From an uncultured Clostridia bacterium (GTDB lineage Bacteria > Bacillota > Clostridia > TANB77 > CAG-508): a stretch of 35,054 nt of DNA. The position numbers were made by a program, and so were the translations under genes. Shown here one piece after another: positions 16,762 through 24,923 of this stretch (position 1 is the stretch's first letter; each line of letters starts with the position of its first letter). The DNA lies in contig CALXQA010000003.1 of the NCBI GenBank assembly GCA_944390335.1, positions 1 through 35,054 of the forward strand, written 5' to 3'. Below the pieces are notes generated by a model that was given only the letters and a program-made list of their open reading frames with translations, was not told where the DNA came from and ran no database searches.

Positions 16762-18225
16762 TTATGTTACACTTTTTATCTGGCTTTCTGTCGGTTTTAG
16801 TATTAATTCGTCGTATAAAATTATTGATGTTGACACATTTTTGTCTATATTTAAATCTTTTAATTCAGATGTACTATAGTTTGTAACTACTGAATAACTA
16901 TCTGTTTTCTTTTTTATTTTTACTAATACCTTATCTAAATATCCTGCTCTTGTTCTTATGACATAATTTAAGTCATTTTCTGTTATTATACTAGAATTTG
17001 GCACTTTATATCCTTCTGCATCCCACCATATTATGTCAAACGATGTTTTTCTATAACTTAATAATTCATCAATTCCTTCTGTTATACTAAATATTATAGT
17101 ATTTTCTCCATTTGCTTCTTGTATAATATATTCTACTTTTCCTTCAACTTCCTTTGTGCTTGGAAGTCTAATCTTTACTTTATCTCCTATTTTAGCATTA
17201 CTTGCATCTTCACTTTTTGAAGTGCATGCAATATATGATATAAAATTATTTACTATTTTTCCACCTTCTGAACTTGAAGATATTATTTGACCATTTTTTA
17301 GATTTAAACTGTCCAAAAATTCTTTGTTAATTTTAGAAAAATCACTTGGATTAAGAATTTCTTCTAGTCCATCAATCCTATATGATACAATTCCACTACT
17401 TGTAGCATTTATATATTCTGCACCAGAATTTAATTCATTTTCATATCCACTTCTTTCATCTATTAGTTTTTTTAAATAAGAACCACTTGGGCTTAAATCT
17501 CCTGCTATTTTAGCTTTTTTTGTAATATATTCTGATATATCTTTTTTATATTCATTAATTTTTTGTATATCATTTATATCATAAACATTTGATAGTCTTT
17601 CCTCTATTTGTGTATCTAATAACTTAGTATCTGGAGAAAATAGATTCTCATTATTCTCTTCCATTGCTTCTTGAATTTTAATATCTAAATCTGCTATTTT
17701 TTTCTTAAGTTCTTCTTCACCTGATGTATAGTATCTAAATATAGGATCACCATTTGCAACTTTTTCACCTTCATTTTTTATTTGTACCATTCCATTTTTA
17801 TAATTCTCACCTTTTATAACAGTTTCTTCTCTTATAATATAGCCAATTACTGTTTCTTCACTCGATATTCTTCCTTCTTTTACAACTACTGTATCTGTAG
17901 GATTAATTATTAAATTATATACAGAAGCTGATATATATATAATTACAGCTATTATAAGTATAAAGACAGTAATAACCTTTGCTCTATTAATTCTTTTTTT
18001 ATTCTTACTTGTTACTTCAATATTTAGATTTTTATTATGTTTATCTAAAATAATGCTCTCATTATTTTCATATATCCCTTTATCTTTATGTTTATTAATT
18101 CTTTTTTCTCTTTTTTGTAACTTTTCCTTATATATTTTTTTCTTGTCTTTTATAATATTAGTTTTTTCTTGATTATTAATGTTTTTATCTTTATTTTTCT
18201 TACCTTCCTTTTTATTATTTTTCAC
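16762..18225 (-). CDS. HlyD-like membrane adaptor protein
   Basis: The 487-residue protein has a very Lys-rich cytoplasmic tail (1 to about 82), one transmembrane helix (about 83-106, VITVFILIIAVIIYISAS), then an extracellular part. That part has a lipoyl/barrel-sandwich layout split by a helical hairpin, as in HlyD-type membrane-fusion proteins. Similar proteins lie next to sepF in other clostridia, so a role linked to the envelope or division is plausible; no transporter is encoded nearby. It starts with GTG at 18225, after GGAGG, and overlaps the miaA stop by 11 bases, implying coupled translation. Confidence 0.75.
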   Translation of the reverse strand: MKNNKKEGKKNKDKNINNQEKTNIIKDKKKIYKEKLQKREKRINKHKDKGIYENNESIILDKHNKNLNIEVTSKNKKRINRAKVITVFILIIAVIIYISASVYNLIINPTDTVVVKEGRISSEETVIGYIIREETVIKGENYKNGMVQIKNEGEKVANGDPIFRYYTSGEEELKKKIADLDIKIQEAMEENNENLFSPDTKLLDTQIEERLSNVYDINDIQKINEYKKDISEYITKKAKIAGDLSPSGSYLKKLIDERSGYENELNSGAEYINATSSGIVSYRIDGLEEILNPSDFSKINKEFLDSLNLKNGQIISSSSEGGKIVNNFISYIACTSKSEDASNAKIGDKVKIRLPSTKEVEGKVEYIIQEANGENTIIFSITEGIDELLSYRKTSFDIIWWDAEGYKVPNSSIITENDLNYVIRTRAGYLDKVLVKIKKKTDSYSVVTNYSTSELKDLNIDKNVSTSIILYDELILKPTESQIKSVT

Positions 18226-19129
18226 TTATATCCTCCAATATTATATCAACATTATTGGTATTATTACTATCAAGCCATGTTGCTTCTTTATATGATTTAA
18301 ACCATGTAAGTTGCCTTTTTGCATATCTTCTTGTTTCCATTTTTATTTTCTCTATCATTTCTTCTTTTGTTATTTTGTTTTCTAAAAATTCTACAACTTC
18401 TTTATATCCTAATCCTTGCATTGCAGTAGGAAATTCTTTATATTTAGAAATTATTTTTTTAACTTCTTCAATTAGCCCTTCTTTTATCATTATGTCTACT
18501 CTTTTATTTATTCTTTCATAAAGTTCACATCTTGGCATATTTAATACAAATATTCTATAATCATACTTTATTCCATTTTTTCTTGATTCTTTTTCTAGTT
18601 CTGTTTTTGTTTTTCCTGTACTATGGTATATTTCAAGTATCCTTAATATTCTTTTTTTATCATTCTTACTTATTTTTTCTACTGCTATAGGATCTATTAT
18701 TTTAGCTTCTTTATATATTTCTTCTAGTCCATCTTTATTTACTTTTTCTTCTAATTCTTTTCTGTAATTTAAGTCTGTTTTTATATCTGGATAATCTATT
18801 CCATATATTAAAGAATTTAAATAAAGGCCTGTACCCCCAACAATTATAGGGGTTTTATTGTCTTTTATAATTTTATCAATTACATTTTCTGCATCATTTT
18901 TATATTCTGCTACACTATACCTTTTGTCTGGAGATACAAAATCTATTAAATAATGTTTTGCTTCATTTTGTTCTGTTTTTGTAGGTTTTGCTGTACCTAT
19001 ATCCATATCTTTATATATTTGCATTGAATCACAAGATACTATTTCTCCATTAATTTTTTTAGCAAGTTTTATTCCTAGTTTAGTTTTTCCTGAAGCAGTA
19101 GGTCCACATATAACTATTACTTTATTCAT
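18215..19129 (-). CDS. miaA: tRNA dimethylallyltransferase
   Basis: MiaA adds a dimethylallyl group to A37 of tRNAs that read U-starting codons. At 304 residues it is of normal length. It shows the P-loop GPTASGKT (near residue 8), the SCDSMQIYKDMDIGTAKPT segment that binds the prenyl donor, GGTGLYLNSLIYGID and the C-terminal RRYAKRQLTWF. A GGGAG site precedes the ATG. It sits between a membrane protein gene and the HlyD-like gene in the mutL transcript. MiaA downstream of MutL is a common arrangement. Confidence 0.96.
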   Translation of the reverse strand: MNKVIVICGPTASGKTKLGIKLAKKINGEIVSCDSMQIYKDMDIGTAKPTKTEQNEAKHYLIDFVSPDKRYSVAEYKNDAENVIDKIIKDNKTPIIVGGTGLYLNSLIYGIDYPDIKTDLNYRKELEEKVNKDGLEEIYKEAKIIDPIAVEKISKNDKKRILRILEIYHSTGKTKTELEKESRKNGIKYDYRIFVLNMPRCELYERINKRVDIMIKEGLIEEVKKIISKYKEFPTAMQGLGYKEVVEFLENKITKEEMIEKIKMETRRYAKRQLTWFKSYKEATWLDSNNTNNVDIILEDISEK

Positions 19130-19148
19130 TTTTTCTCCCTTTATAAAC

Positions 19149-19589
19149 TTATCCTTCTTTACTTTTTTCTATTACATTATTATTAAAATTTTCTATTCCA
19201 TGCTGTATATCTTTTATATACATATTTTCTATAAATAGTATTATAATCCCTATTATAATAAATAATATTATTTTGAATTTAAACTTTGGTTCATTTATCT
19301 CCTTATTTTTTAATTTCTTAAACTGCAAAAGTATAGGTACTAATATACATAGAATATTTATTGGAAGAAATGTAAATAATATTAATTGTCTTGATGCTGT
19401 TATTATATTTTTGTCTACATTTGCTGATGATATATTATAGATTATATATAAAATTGCATACATTAGTATTACTCCAAGAAGAGTTATTGCAATTTTATTT
19501 TTTATCTCTATATCTCCTAATGATTTAAGCACAATGCTTATTGCTACTATATTTAATATTATTATAAATGCTATTGTTATAATTTCCAT
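19149..19589 (-). CDS. Small integral membrane protein, function unknown
   Basis: The 146-residue protein has four predicted membrane helices: about 4-22, 33-51, 68-90 and 104-122. A short charged loop follows the third helix and a polar C-terminal tail ends the protein. No recognisable domain is present. Its ATG is six bases after the mutL stop and its stop is 19 bases before miaA, so it belongs to the mutL-miaA transcript. No function can be assigned. Confidence 0.7.
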   Translation of the reverse strand: MEIITIAFIIILNIVAISIVLKSLGDIEIKNKIAITLLGVILMYAILYIIYNISSANVDKNIITASRQLILFTFLPINILCILVPILLQFKKLKNKEINEPKFKFKIILFIIIGIIILFIENMYIKDIQHGIENFNNNVIEKSKEG

Positions 19590-19595
19590 AATTTC

Positions 19596-21863
19596 CTACC
19601 TTCTTGAGAACTTCTTTTCTATATCATTTTTTGACATTTTTATTACTGTTGGTCTTCCATGTGGACATGTAAATGGGTTTGGAAGTTTAAGAAGTTGATT
19701 CATTAAACTATCTACTTCTTCTTTTGTTAATGCCATATGTGCTTTGACAGCTGCTTTACATGCTACTGTTGCTAAAAATTTATTTTCTAATTCTTGTTTT
19801 GCTGTTCTTGCTACTGTATTTATTTCATCAAGTGTTTCTAAAAATATTTCTTTTGTATCAAAGTCTAAACAGAATTCTGGTACTCCTGTTAATTTTACAG
19901 TATTATCACCGAATTCATCTACTACAAAACCTGCTCTATTAAACATTTCTTTATTATCTCTAAATATTCCCATTTCTCTTGTGCTTAAATTTATTATATC
20001 TGGAAGAAGCATTAATTGCGAATCTTTTTCTCCTTCACTATAATAATTGGCTTTTACTTTTTCATACATAATTCTTTCATGTGCAGCATGCTGGTCTAAT
20101 ATATATAAGTCTTCTCCAATTGTTAGAATAATATATGTTTTAAATGCTATTCCTATAAATTTATACTTAGGATTATTGTCTATTCCTTCTTGTTCAAACA
20201 TTGAAATTTCTTTGCCTGTTATTGGTGATATTGGATATTTATCTTCTTGTTTTTTTCTTTCTTCTTCATATTCTTTTTTGGCATCATTTATATCTCTTCC
20301 AAAAAGCCTTTTATACATTTCTTCAAATGTTTCTTCTTTTTCTTCTTCTTTTTTATCTACTTTATATTCATCATTATTTTCTTCTTTATTACCAGTCTCT
20401 TCTTCTTTTTGCACTTTATTTTCTATCTTTTCATCTGATACTTCTAAATCAGTATTATTCTCTTCTTTTTGTTCTATTTTTTCTATTTTTTCTATTGTTT
20501 CTTCTTTTTTCTCTTTATCATTTTTATTTTCTATATATGATTTAGTAATATCTGCAAGTTTTATACCTATTTCTTCTGGTGATTTTGTACCTGTTATTTC
20601 ATCTATAAATTTTTTTCTTGTTTCTGCATCTAATGTTGTAACTTGAGACTTGAATTCTTGAAATTCTGGTATTTTGTTTTCTTTCTTTTCTTCTATTTTT
20701 TCTATATTATCTGATTTTTCTGTAGTATTATCTTTTAAATTATCCTCATTTATATTCCATGAGTTAGAATTTACTTTTGTAGTAAATAAGTTTGAATTTA
20801 CATTCGCATTTATGCTTTTTAAAATATCATTTGGTGTCTCATTTTTATAGTCTTTATCTGAGTCTGGTACTAAGTCAAACTTTAATAAAGCTTGTTTTAT
20901 TGCATTATATACTGCTTTAAATACTTTTCCATCTTCTTGAAATCTAACTTCTAATTTTGTTGGATGTACATTTACATCTACTTTTTTTGGATCCATATCT
21001 ATATTTAATACTAAAAATCCATGTTTACCTATTGTCACTAAGCCTTTAAATCCTTGTTCTGCTGCACTTGTTAATGTTTTATCTTTTATATATCTTTTAT
21101 TTATAAAGAAAAGCTGGTTCGTTCTATTTGAACGTGCTATTGCAGGTTTTCCTATTACTCCTGTAACTTTCATATCTTCATAATCATAATCTACTGGAAG
21201 TATATTTTGTGCTATTTCTTTTCCATATATGCTATATATAACATCTGAAAGCCTTCCACTTCCAGTTGTTTGAATAGCTATTTTTCCTGTATTTACAAGT
21301 TTTATAGCAACTTCTGGGTTTGCTAATGCTATCCTTGTTACCATATCTTCTATATATCCTGACTCTGTAAAGTCTTTTTTCAAAAATTTATATCTTACTG
21401 GTGTATTATAAAATAACTCTCTAACTGTTATTGTTGTTCCCTTAGAACATCCTTCCTCACATTTATCTACTATATTTCCACCTTCTACTTCTATTTTATA
21501 TCCAATTTCACTATTTTCTGTTTTAGATACTAATTCTACTTTTGCAATTGCTCCAATACTTGCTAAAGCTTCTCCTCTAAACCCCATAGATTTTACTGTA
21601 TCTAAATCCTCTGCTTTTCTTATTTTACTAGTAGCATGTCTTTCAAATGCTATTTCCATATCATCTGGCATTATACCACTACCATCATCTGTTATTCTTA
21701 TGTATGATATACCTCCATTTTTTATTTCTACTGTTATATTTTTTGCACCTGCATCTATTGAGTTCTCTACTAATTCTTTTACTACAGATGCTGGTCTTTC
21801 TATAACTTCCCCCGCTGCTATTTGATTTATTGTTAAATCATCTAATAATACTATCTTTCCCAT
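19596..21863 (-). CDS. mutL: DNA mismatch repair protein MutL
   Basis: MutL couples mismatch recognition to strand incision. The N-terminal GHKL ATPase has GEVIERPASVVKELVENSID, DDGSGI and GFRGEALASI (residues 1 to about 330). A long Lys/Glu-rich low-complexity linker (about 395-545) leads to the C-terminal dimerisation/endonuclease domain. Its metal motif DQHAAHERIMYE fits DQHA-x2-E-x4-E, and CPHGRP is near the end, so this is the nicking type of MutL. The length, 755 residues, is longer than usual because of the linker. A TGTACA-17-TATAAT promoter lies upstream. mutS is not in the window. Confidence 0.97.
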   Translation of the reverse strand: MGKIVLLDDLTINQIAAGEVIERPASVVKELVENSIDAGAKNITVEIKNGGISYIRITDDGSGIMPDDMEIAFERHATSKIRKAEDLDTVKSMGFRGEALASIGAIAKVELVSKTENSEIGYKIEVEGGNIVDKCEEGCSKGTTITVRELFYNTPVRYKFLKKDFTESGYIEDMVTRIALANPEVAIKLVNTGKIAIQTTGSGRLSDVIYSIYGKEIAQNILPVDYDYEDMKVTGVIGKPAIARSNRTNQLFFINKRYIKDKTLTSAAEQGFKGLVTIGKHGFLVLNIDMDPKKVDVNVHPTKLEVRFQEDGKVFKAVYNAIKQALLKFDLVPDSDKDYKNETPNDILKSINANVNSNLFTTKVNSNSWNINEDNLKDNTTEKSDNIEKIEEKKENKIPEFQEFKSQVTTLDAETRKKFIDEITGTKSPEEIGIKLADITKSYIENKNDKEKKEETIEKIEKIEQKEENNTDLEVSDEKIENKVQKEEETGNKEENNDEYKVDKKEEEKEETFEEMYKRLFGRDINDAKKEYEEERKKQEDKYPISPITGKEISMFEQEGIDNNPKYKFIGIAFKTYIILTIGEDLYILDQHAAHERIMYEKVKANYYSEGEKDSQLMLLPDIINLSTREMGIFRDNKEMFNRAGFVVDEFGDNTVKLTGVPEFCLDFDTKEIFLETLDEINTVARTAKQELENKFLATVACKAAVKAHMALTKEEVDSLMNQLLKLPNPFTCPHGRPTVIKMSKNDIEKKFSRR

Positions 21864-21901
21864 CTTTTTCTCCTTATATTTGTTCTCTTTCTTGTAACTG
21901 A

Positions 21902-21930
21902 ATTATATCATTTGTAAATATTTTTGTACA
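21902..21930 (-). promoter_or_regulatory. Likely mutL promoter
   Basis: On the minus strand, TGTACA (21925-21930), 17 bases and TATAAT (21902-21907) precede the mutL ribosome site. Confidence 0.45.
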
Positions 21931-22010
21931 GTATCCGTAACCAATTTATTTAACTATGAATAGTATATACTATACAAAAGAAGTTAAATTCTTTATGAGG
22001 GAGGTTTAGT

Positions 22011-22136
22011 ATGAGAGGATGTGGATGTAACGGAGAAATATTATGGTTCATAATATTAATCTTATTACTTTGCTGCAACTGCGGTGGAAATAACTGCGGA
22101 TGTAGCTGCGGAAACGACAACAACTGTGGTTGCTAA
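22011..22136 (+). CDS. Tiny Cys-rich membrane peptide (copy 1)
   Basis: This peptide has 41 residues. A short MRGCGCNGE head precedes one hydrophobic helix (ILWFIILILLL), then a CCNCGG, NNCGCSCG, NNCGC tail; 10 of 41 residues are cysteine. GAGGGAGG precedes the ATG, so translation is likely. The layout (short head, hydrophobic core, Gly-rich end) recalls the small YjcZ/SscA-type sporulation peptides, but the cysteine load is unusual. It may bind metal or cross-link in a spore coat; this is inference. A 14-bp palindrome (21960-21973) lies upstream. Confidence 0.7.
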   Translation: MRGCGCNGEILWFIILILLLCCNCGGNNCGCSCGNDNNCGC

Positions 22137-22179
22137 TTAATGCTACTCATAAAGTAGTAAATAGAAAGGAGGATTTATT

Positions 22180-22290
22180 ATGCCAGATAAATGTGGATGC
22201 GGATTTGGAAGAGATAATGACTGCTGCTTCTTAATAATATTCTTAATATTAATATTCTGCTGCTGTGGTGGAAATAAAGGATGCTGCTAA
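22180..22290 (+). CDS. Tiny Cys-rich membrane peptide (copy 2)
   Basis: The 36-residue sister of the preceding gene has the same plan: a head with KCGCGFGRDNDCC, a hydrophobic helix (FLIIFLILIF), then CCCGGNKGCC. AAAGGAGG precedes the ATG. The gap from copy 1 is 43 bases and a terminator follows, so the two form one small transcript. Function is unknown; both being Cys-rich at the two ends of one membrane-length helix is notable. Confidence 0.7.
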   Translation: MPDKCGCGFGRDNDCCFLIIFLILIFCCCGGNKGCC

Positions 22291-22320
22291 TTTCAATTGT
22301 TTCATAAGATCTTCAAACAT

Positions 22321-22346
22321 AAAAGTACCTATAAAAAGGTACTTTT
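22321..22346 (+). terminator. Terminator of the Cys-rich peptide pair
   Basis: A 10-bp perfect stem, AAAAGTACCT (22321-22330) with AGGTACTTTT (22337-22346), lies shortly after copy 2. Confidence 0.75.
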
Positions 22347-22359
22347 CTTGCGCTATAGC

Positions 22360-22407
22360 ACTAATGTGGGGGAACAAAATTTTACTTTTGCGCCCCCACA
22401 TATTAGT
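22360..22407. repeat. GC-rich hairpin with GTGGGGG/CCCCCAC arms
   Basis: ACTAATGTGGGGG (22360-22372) pairs with CCCCCACATATTAGT (22393-22407) with a two-base bulge. Such a GC-rich stem is rare in this AT-rich region. It lies between the Cys-rich genes and the phage-like fragment, so it may be a mobile-element scar or a terminator. Confidence 0.5.
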
Positions 22408-22610
22408 TACAGATTAAGCTTCCTCGTAGGTGTTTTTTTACGCATTTTTCCATCATTTGCTAATATTTTCAACTGTACGATATTTTCATACAGTTGGCTA
22501 CATTCTTCAGTTAGCTTTCTTTTTAAATCTAACCAATATCTTTTTGGTATTTTACTATCCGTTAATACACTAATTACATCAACTACACTAAAAAAATATT
22601 CTGAGTATCG
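22407..22610 (-). pseudogene. Fragment of a BRO-type phage antirepressor
   Basis: The minus-strand frame reads FFSVVDVISVLTDSKIPKRY, then WLDLKRKLTEE, and later IVQLKILANDGKMR. This matches the core of the BRO N-terminal domain found in phage antirepressors and DinD-like proteins, where SVVDV, YW.DLK and the DGK(x)R segment are conserved. It is broken at both ends: a TGA precedes it where the domain start should be, and it stops soon after KMRKK without the usual D-V-A-D-T-E continuation. No start codon or ribosome site is present. It marks a past phage or plasmid insertion. Confidence 0.6.
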
Positions 22611-22637
22611 TCAATTTTATAATTTTTTCAATTGCTC

Positions 22638-23102
22638 TTATATATGCTTTAAATATGATATATTCTTTACATTAAAACCTAATTTTTCATATAGTTTTAT
22701 TGCATTTATATTTTCTTCATTTACTGTAAGATACATATCTGTACAACTATTTTCTTTAGCAATATTTTCTATGAATTCTAAAAGCAATGTACCTATTCCT
22801 TTATCTCTATTTTTTTCATCAACACATATAGCTTCGATACACAATTGCTTTCTGTACTTCATATTTGCATTTTTTACTTCTTTTATTTTAAATGTAATAT
22901 ATCCTAATATTTCATCTTGTTTTTTTGCTATAAATATTTCTTTACTATCTATTAAATTCTTAAAATCAATTTTACTAAAAACTTCATTTGTACTTAAAAA
23001 TATATCTGGTCTCCAGTTAACATGTATGTCATGTACTTGTTTTGCAAGTTCGTTTATTCTAGTAAAATCATCTATTTTTGGTATTTCTATTGTTATTTCC
23101 AT
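22638..23102 (-). CDS. GNAT family N-acetyltransferase
   Basis: The 154-residue protein has one GNAT domain. The acetyl-CoA loop is visible as DEKNRDKGIGTLLLEFI (about residues 96-112) and the C-terminal NAIKLYEKLGF motif is typical. The acceptor substrate cannot be read. A GGGGG site precedes the ATG. It starts 10 bases after a P-loop kinase-like gene, so the two probably share a transcript. Nothing odd is seen in the sequence. Confidence 0.88.
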   Translation of the reverse strand: MEITIEIPKIDDFTRINELAKQVHDIHVNWRPDIFLSTNEVFSKIDFKNLIDSKEIFIAKKQDEILGYITFKIKEVKNANMKYRKQLCIEAICVDEKNRDKGIGTLLLEFIENIAKENSCTDMYLTVNEENINAIKLYEKLGFNVKNISYLKHI

Positions 23103-23112
23103 CTTTTCCCCC

Positions 23113-23676
23113 CTATAAATTAAATCTTTCTTTTATACTTTTAGCTACTTCTTTTGGCTCTATTCTTTCATTATTTATTTTTATATATTTATCAAATATA
23201 TTCTTAGCTTCTCCTGGTTCTGAATTAAGTTTGTGCACTATATTTGACCTTAGTAAATCATTCTCACTCCATATTAAATCTCTTTTAGATGGTTTACACT
23301 TTAATCTATTTTCTGTTTTATTCCTTTTTAATCTTTCTTCAACAGATGCTTCTAATTCTACTACATAAGCATCATCAAAAAGTTCTATCCATTTGTATGC
23401 TTCTAATTTATCTTTTTCTAAATCTTTTCCAAAGTCAAAACAAATAGTAACTATAATTCCTTTTTCATTACTTTTTGAAAATTCTTTCAACACTTCATAT
23501 CTAATAATACTATTCATTTTTTTATATATTTCTTTATCATAGTCAAATATTAGTCTACACATTTCTATTGTCATATGATTGTATAACAACTTATATCCTG
23601 TTAACTTTTCTAATTCTTGGCCCACTGTCATTTTTCCAACTGCTTGTGGACCTATTATTAATACTAATTTTGGCAT
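23113..23676 (-). CDS. P-loop kinase-like protein
   Basis: The 187-residue protein has the Walker A loop GPQAVGKMT near residue 8 and a hydrophobic beta strand followed by acidic residues (IIVTICFDFG) near 75. An Arg/Lys-rich lid (ERLKRNKTENRLKCKPSKR) is typical of small nucleoside or metabolite kinases of the shikimate-kinase-like fold. The substrate is unknown. A TAAGGAG site precedes the ATG. It leads a two-gene unit with the acetyltransferase, a combination also seen in small resistance or nucleotide-modifying gene pairs. Confidence 0.75.
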   Translation of the reverse strand: MPKLVLIIGPQAVGKMTVGQELEKLTGYKLLYNHMTIEMCRLIFDYDKEIYKKMNSIIRYEVLKEFSKSNEKGIIVTICFDFGKDLEKDKLEAYKWIELFDDAYVVELEASVEERLKRNKTENRLKCKPSKRDLIWSENDLLRSNIVHKLNSEPGEAKNIFDKYIKINNERIEPKEVAKSIKERFNL

Positions 23677-23701
23677 TTCAACATCTCCTTATACAAAAAG
23701 C

Positions 23702-23735
23702 CTTACAAAGAAATCCTTTAAGACTCCTTTGTAAG
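23702..23735 (-). terminator. Terminator of the HEPN/MNT pair
   Basis: CTTACAAAG (23702-23710) pairs with CTTTGTAAG (23727-23735), with GCTTTTTG following on the minus strand. It separates the HEPN/MNT pair from the kinase-like gene. Confidence 0.65.
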
Positions 23736-23879
23736 ACTCTATTTATCTTACTTTAAGTGTAAGTATATCTATATACTCTTTACTGCTCAAGTATTTTATT
23801 ATTACTCTAAGTAAACTCTTAAATATATTTTTATTATATCTCAATTAACAATTATTGTCAAGATTATTATTTTTTTAAT

Positions 23880-24200
23880 TTATGCTACCTTAATTCCTGT
23901 ATCTATAATTTCTTTTACAAAAGGACTAGAAACATTTTCATAATCTTCCAATTTTATTGGGTGTGGTTCAATTCTAGTATCTATTTTCCATGTCATACCA
24001 ATTAGCCTCGCACCATCTTCAATAATATCATTAAAATCACTTGAAATAATTGCTATATCTATATCACTATTCTCATTTTCCATTCCTTTTGCATAAGAAC
24101 CGAACAATACAATTGCTTCAATATTATAATACTTACTTATTTTTTCTACATATTTTTTTATTGACTTCATTATTCTTTCATCAATATTTCTTTTAGCCAC
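23880..24200 (-). CDS. MNT-type minimal nucleotidyltransferase
   Basis: The 106-residue protein has the minimal nucleotidyltransferase signature GSYAKGMENENSDIDIAII, with GS and the D-x-D metal ligands at about residues 34-48. It starts with GTG at 24200 after GAGGAGG and overlaps the HEPN gene by 31 bases, so the two are translated together. In HEPN/MNT toxin-antitoxin pairs the MNT protein can silence the HEPN partner by adding AMP; whether that applies here is uncertain. Confidence 0.85.
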   Translation of the reverse strand: MAKRNIDERIMKSIKKYVEKISKYYNIEAIVLFGSYAKGMENENSDIDIAIISSDFNDIIEDGARLIGMTWKIDTRIEPHPIKLEDYENVSSPFVKEIIDTGIKVA

Positions 24201-24571
24201 TTTCTTACCTCCTCAATATTTTTAACTTGTTTTGATGTATATTCATCTGTACATTTTTTTCTAAAACTTTCCTTATAATCATCATATCTTGCACTTATAT
24301 TAAATTGAGTAATTATCTGTAGTTTTTCAATTTCTCCATCTGTTAAGTCTAATTTACATTTCTCAGCCAAAACTAATAAATTATGAGATTTTACTGTATA
24401 TGGATTTTCTTTATTTTTCTTTGCATATAATCCTTTTAATAATTTTTCTATTACTAAGTGCCCTAGAAATAAAGTCCATGTATTCTTTTTATTTTTATAC
24501 ATTACTTTCATTGCATCAAAATCTTCATCGCTGCTATTTATCCAGTATTGCATCAATTTTATATTATCCAT
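24170..24571 (-). CDS. HEPN domain protein
   Basis: The 133-residue all-helical HEPN protein is paired with an MNT gene. It begins with a helix carrying YWINSSDEDFDAMKVMYKNK and includes LGHLVIEKLLKGLYAKK and NISARYDDYKES, typical of the HEPN family that accompanies minimal nucleotidyltransferases. I see no R-x4-6-H RNase motif, so it may not be an active RNase. An AAAGG site precedes the ATG. It could be a toxin/antitoxin member or a substrate-binding partner of the nucleotidyltransferase. Confidence 0.82.
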   Translation of the reverse strand: MDNIKLMQYWINSSDEDFDAMKVMYKNKKNTWTLFLGHLVIEKLLKGLYAKKNKENPYTVKSHNLLVLAEKCKLDLTDGEIEKLQIITQFNISARYDDYKESFRKKCTDEYTSKQVKNIEEVRKWLKEILMKE

Positions 24572-24620
24572 TTTTTATTCCTTTCACTCAAGCTTTCTAT
24601 TTTATTTATTAATAAAAATA

Positions 24621-24661
24621 AAAACACTACATTACATTTTAGAATGACAATATAGTGTTTT
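24621..24661 (-). terminator. Terminator of the tRNA-His/tRNA-Gln transcript
   Basis: AAAACACTA (24621-24629) pairs with TAGTGTTTT (24653-24661). Read on the minus strand, the stem is followed by TTTTTATTTTTAT. It lies 23 bases past tRNA-Gln. Confidence 0.75.
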
Positions 24662-24683
24662 CTGTATTTTTTCTATTATATTA

Positions 24684-24758
24684 TGGTTGGGCTAGCTAGA
24701 TTCGAACTAGCGCATGTTAGAGTCAAAGTCTAATGCCTTACCGCTTGGCTATAGCCCA
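24684..24758 (-). tRNA. tRNA-Gln (anticodon UUG)
   Basis: The minus strand folds as a cloverleaf. The acceptor is TGGGCTA/TAGCCCA, the anticodon TTG lies in GACTTTGACTC, and the T arm is CTAGTTCGAATCTAG. Discriminator A and an encoded CCA end at 24684. It follows tRNA-His by seven bases. Confidence 0.93.
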
Positions 24759-24765
24759 ATATATA

Positions 24766-24843
24766 TGGGGTGGAATATGGGACTCGAACCCATGGTCTCC
24801 AGTGCCACAAACTGGCGCGTTAACCAACTACGCTAAATCCACC
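24766..24843 (-). tRNA. tRNA-His (anticodon GUG)
   Basis: The cloverleaf has the anticodon GTG in CCAGTTTGTGGCACTGG and the T arm CATGGGTTCGAGTCCCATA. The extra 5' G that pairs with C73 is encoded, as expected for tRNA-His, and so is the CCA. One T-T mismatch is seen at acceptor pair 6-67. Confidence 0.92.
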
Positions 24844-24868
24844 ATTACTTTAAGCAAATGCAATATAT

Positions 24869-24897
24869 ATTCTACCCCATTTTTTCAATATTGTCAA
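24869..24897 (-). promoter_or_regulatory. tRNA promoter
   Basis: On the minus strand, a perfect TTGACA (24892-24897), 17 bases and TAGAAT (24869-24874) lie 25 bases before tRNA-His. Confidence 0.75.
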
Positions 24898-24923
24898 CCT
24901 TATTTAAATTTTTTTATAATTTA

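Noticed and set aside
20047-20646. Plus-strand frames inside mutL
   Set aside because: These are shadows of the Lys/Glu-rich MutL linker, giving Phe/Ser/Leu-rich products.
22297-23118. Long plus-strand open frame of 273 codons
   Set aside because: It is the antisense shadow of the BRO fragment and acetyltransferase; its product is Phe/Ser-rich without a domain, and the minus-strand genes have ribosome sites and clear motifs.
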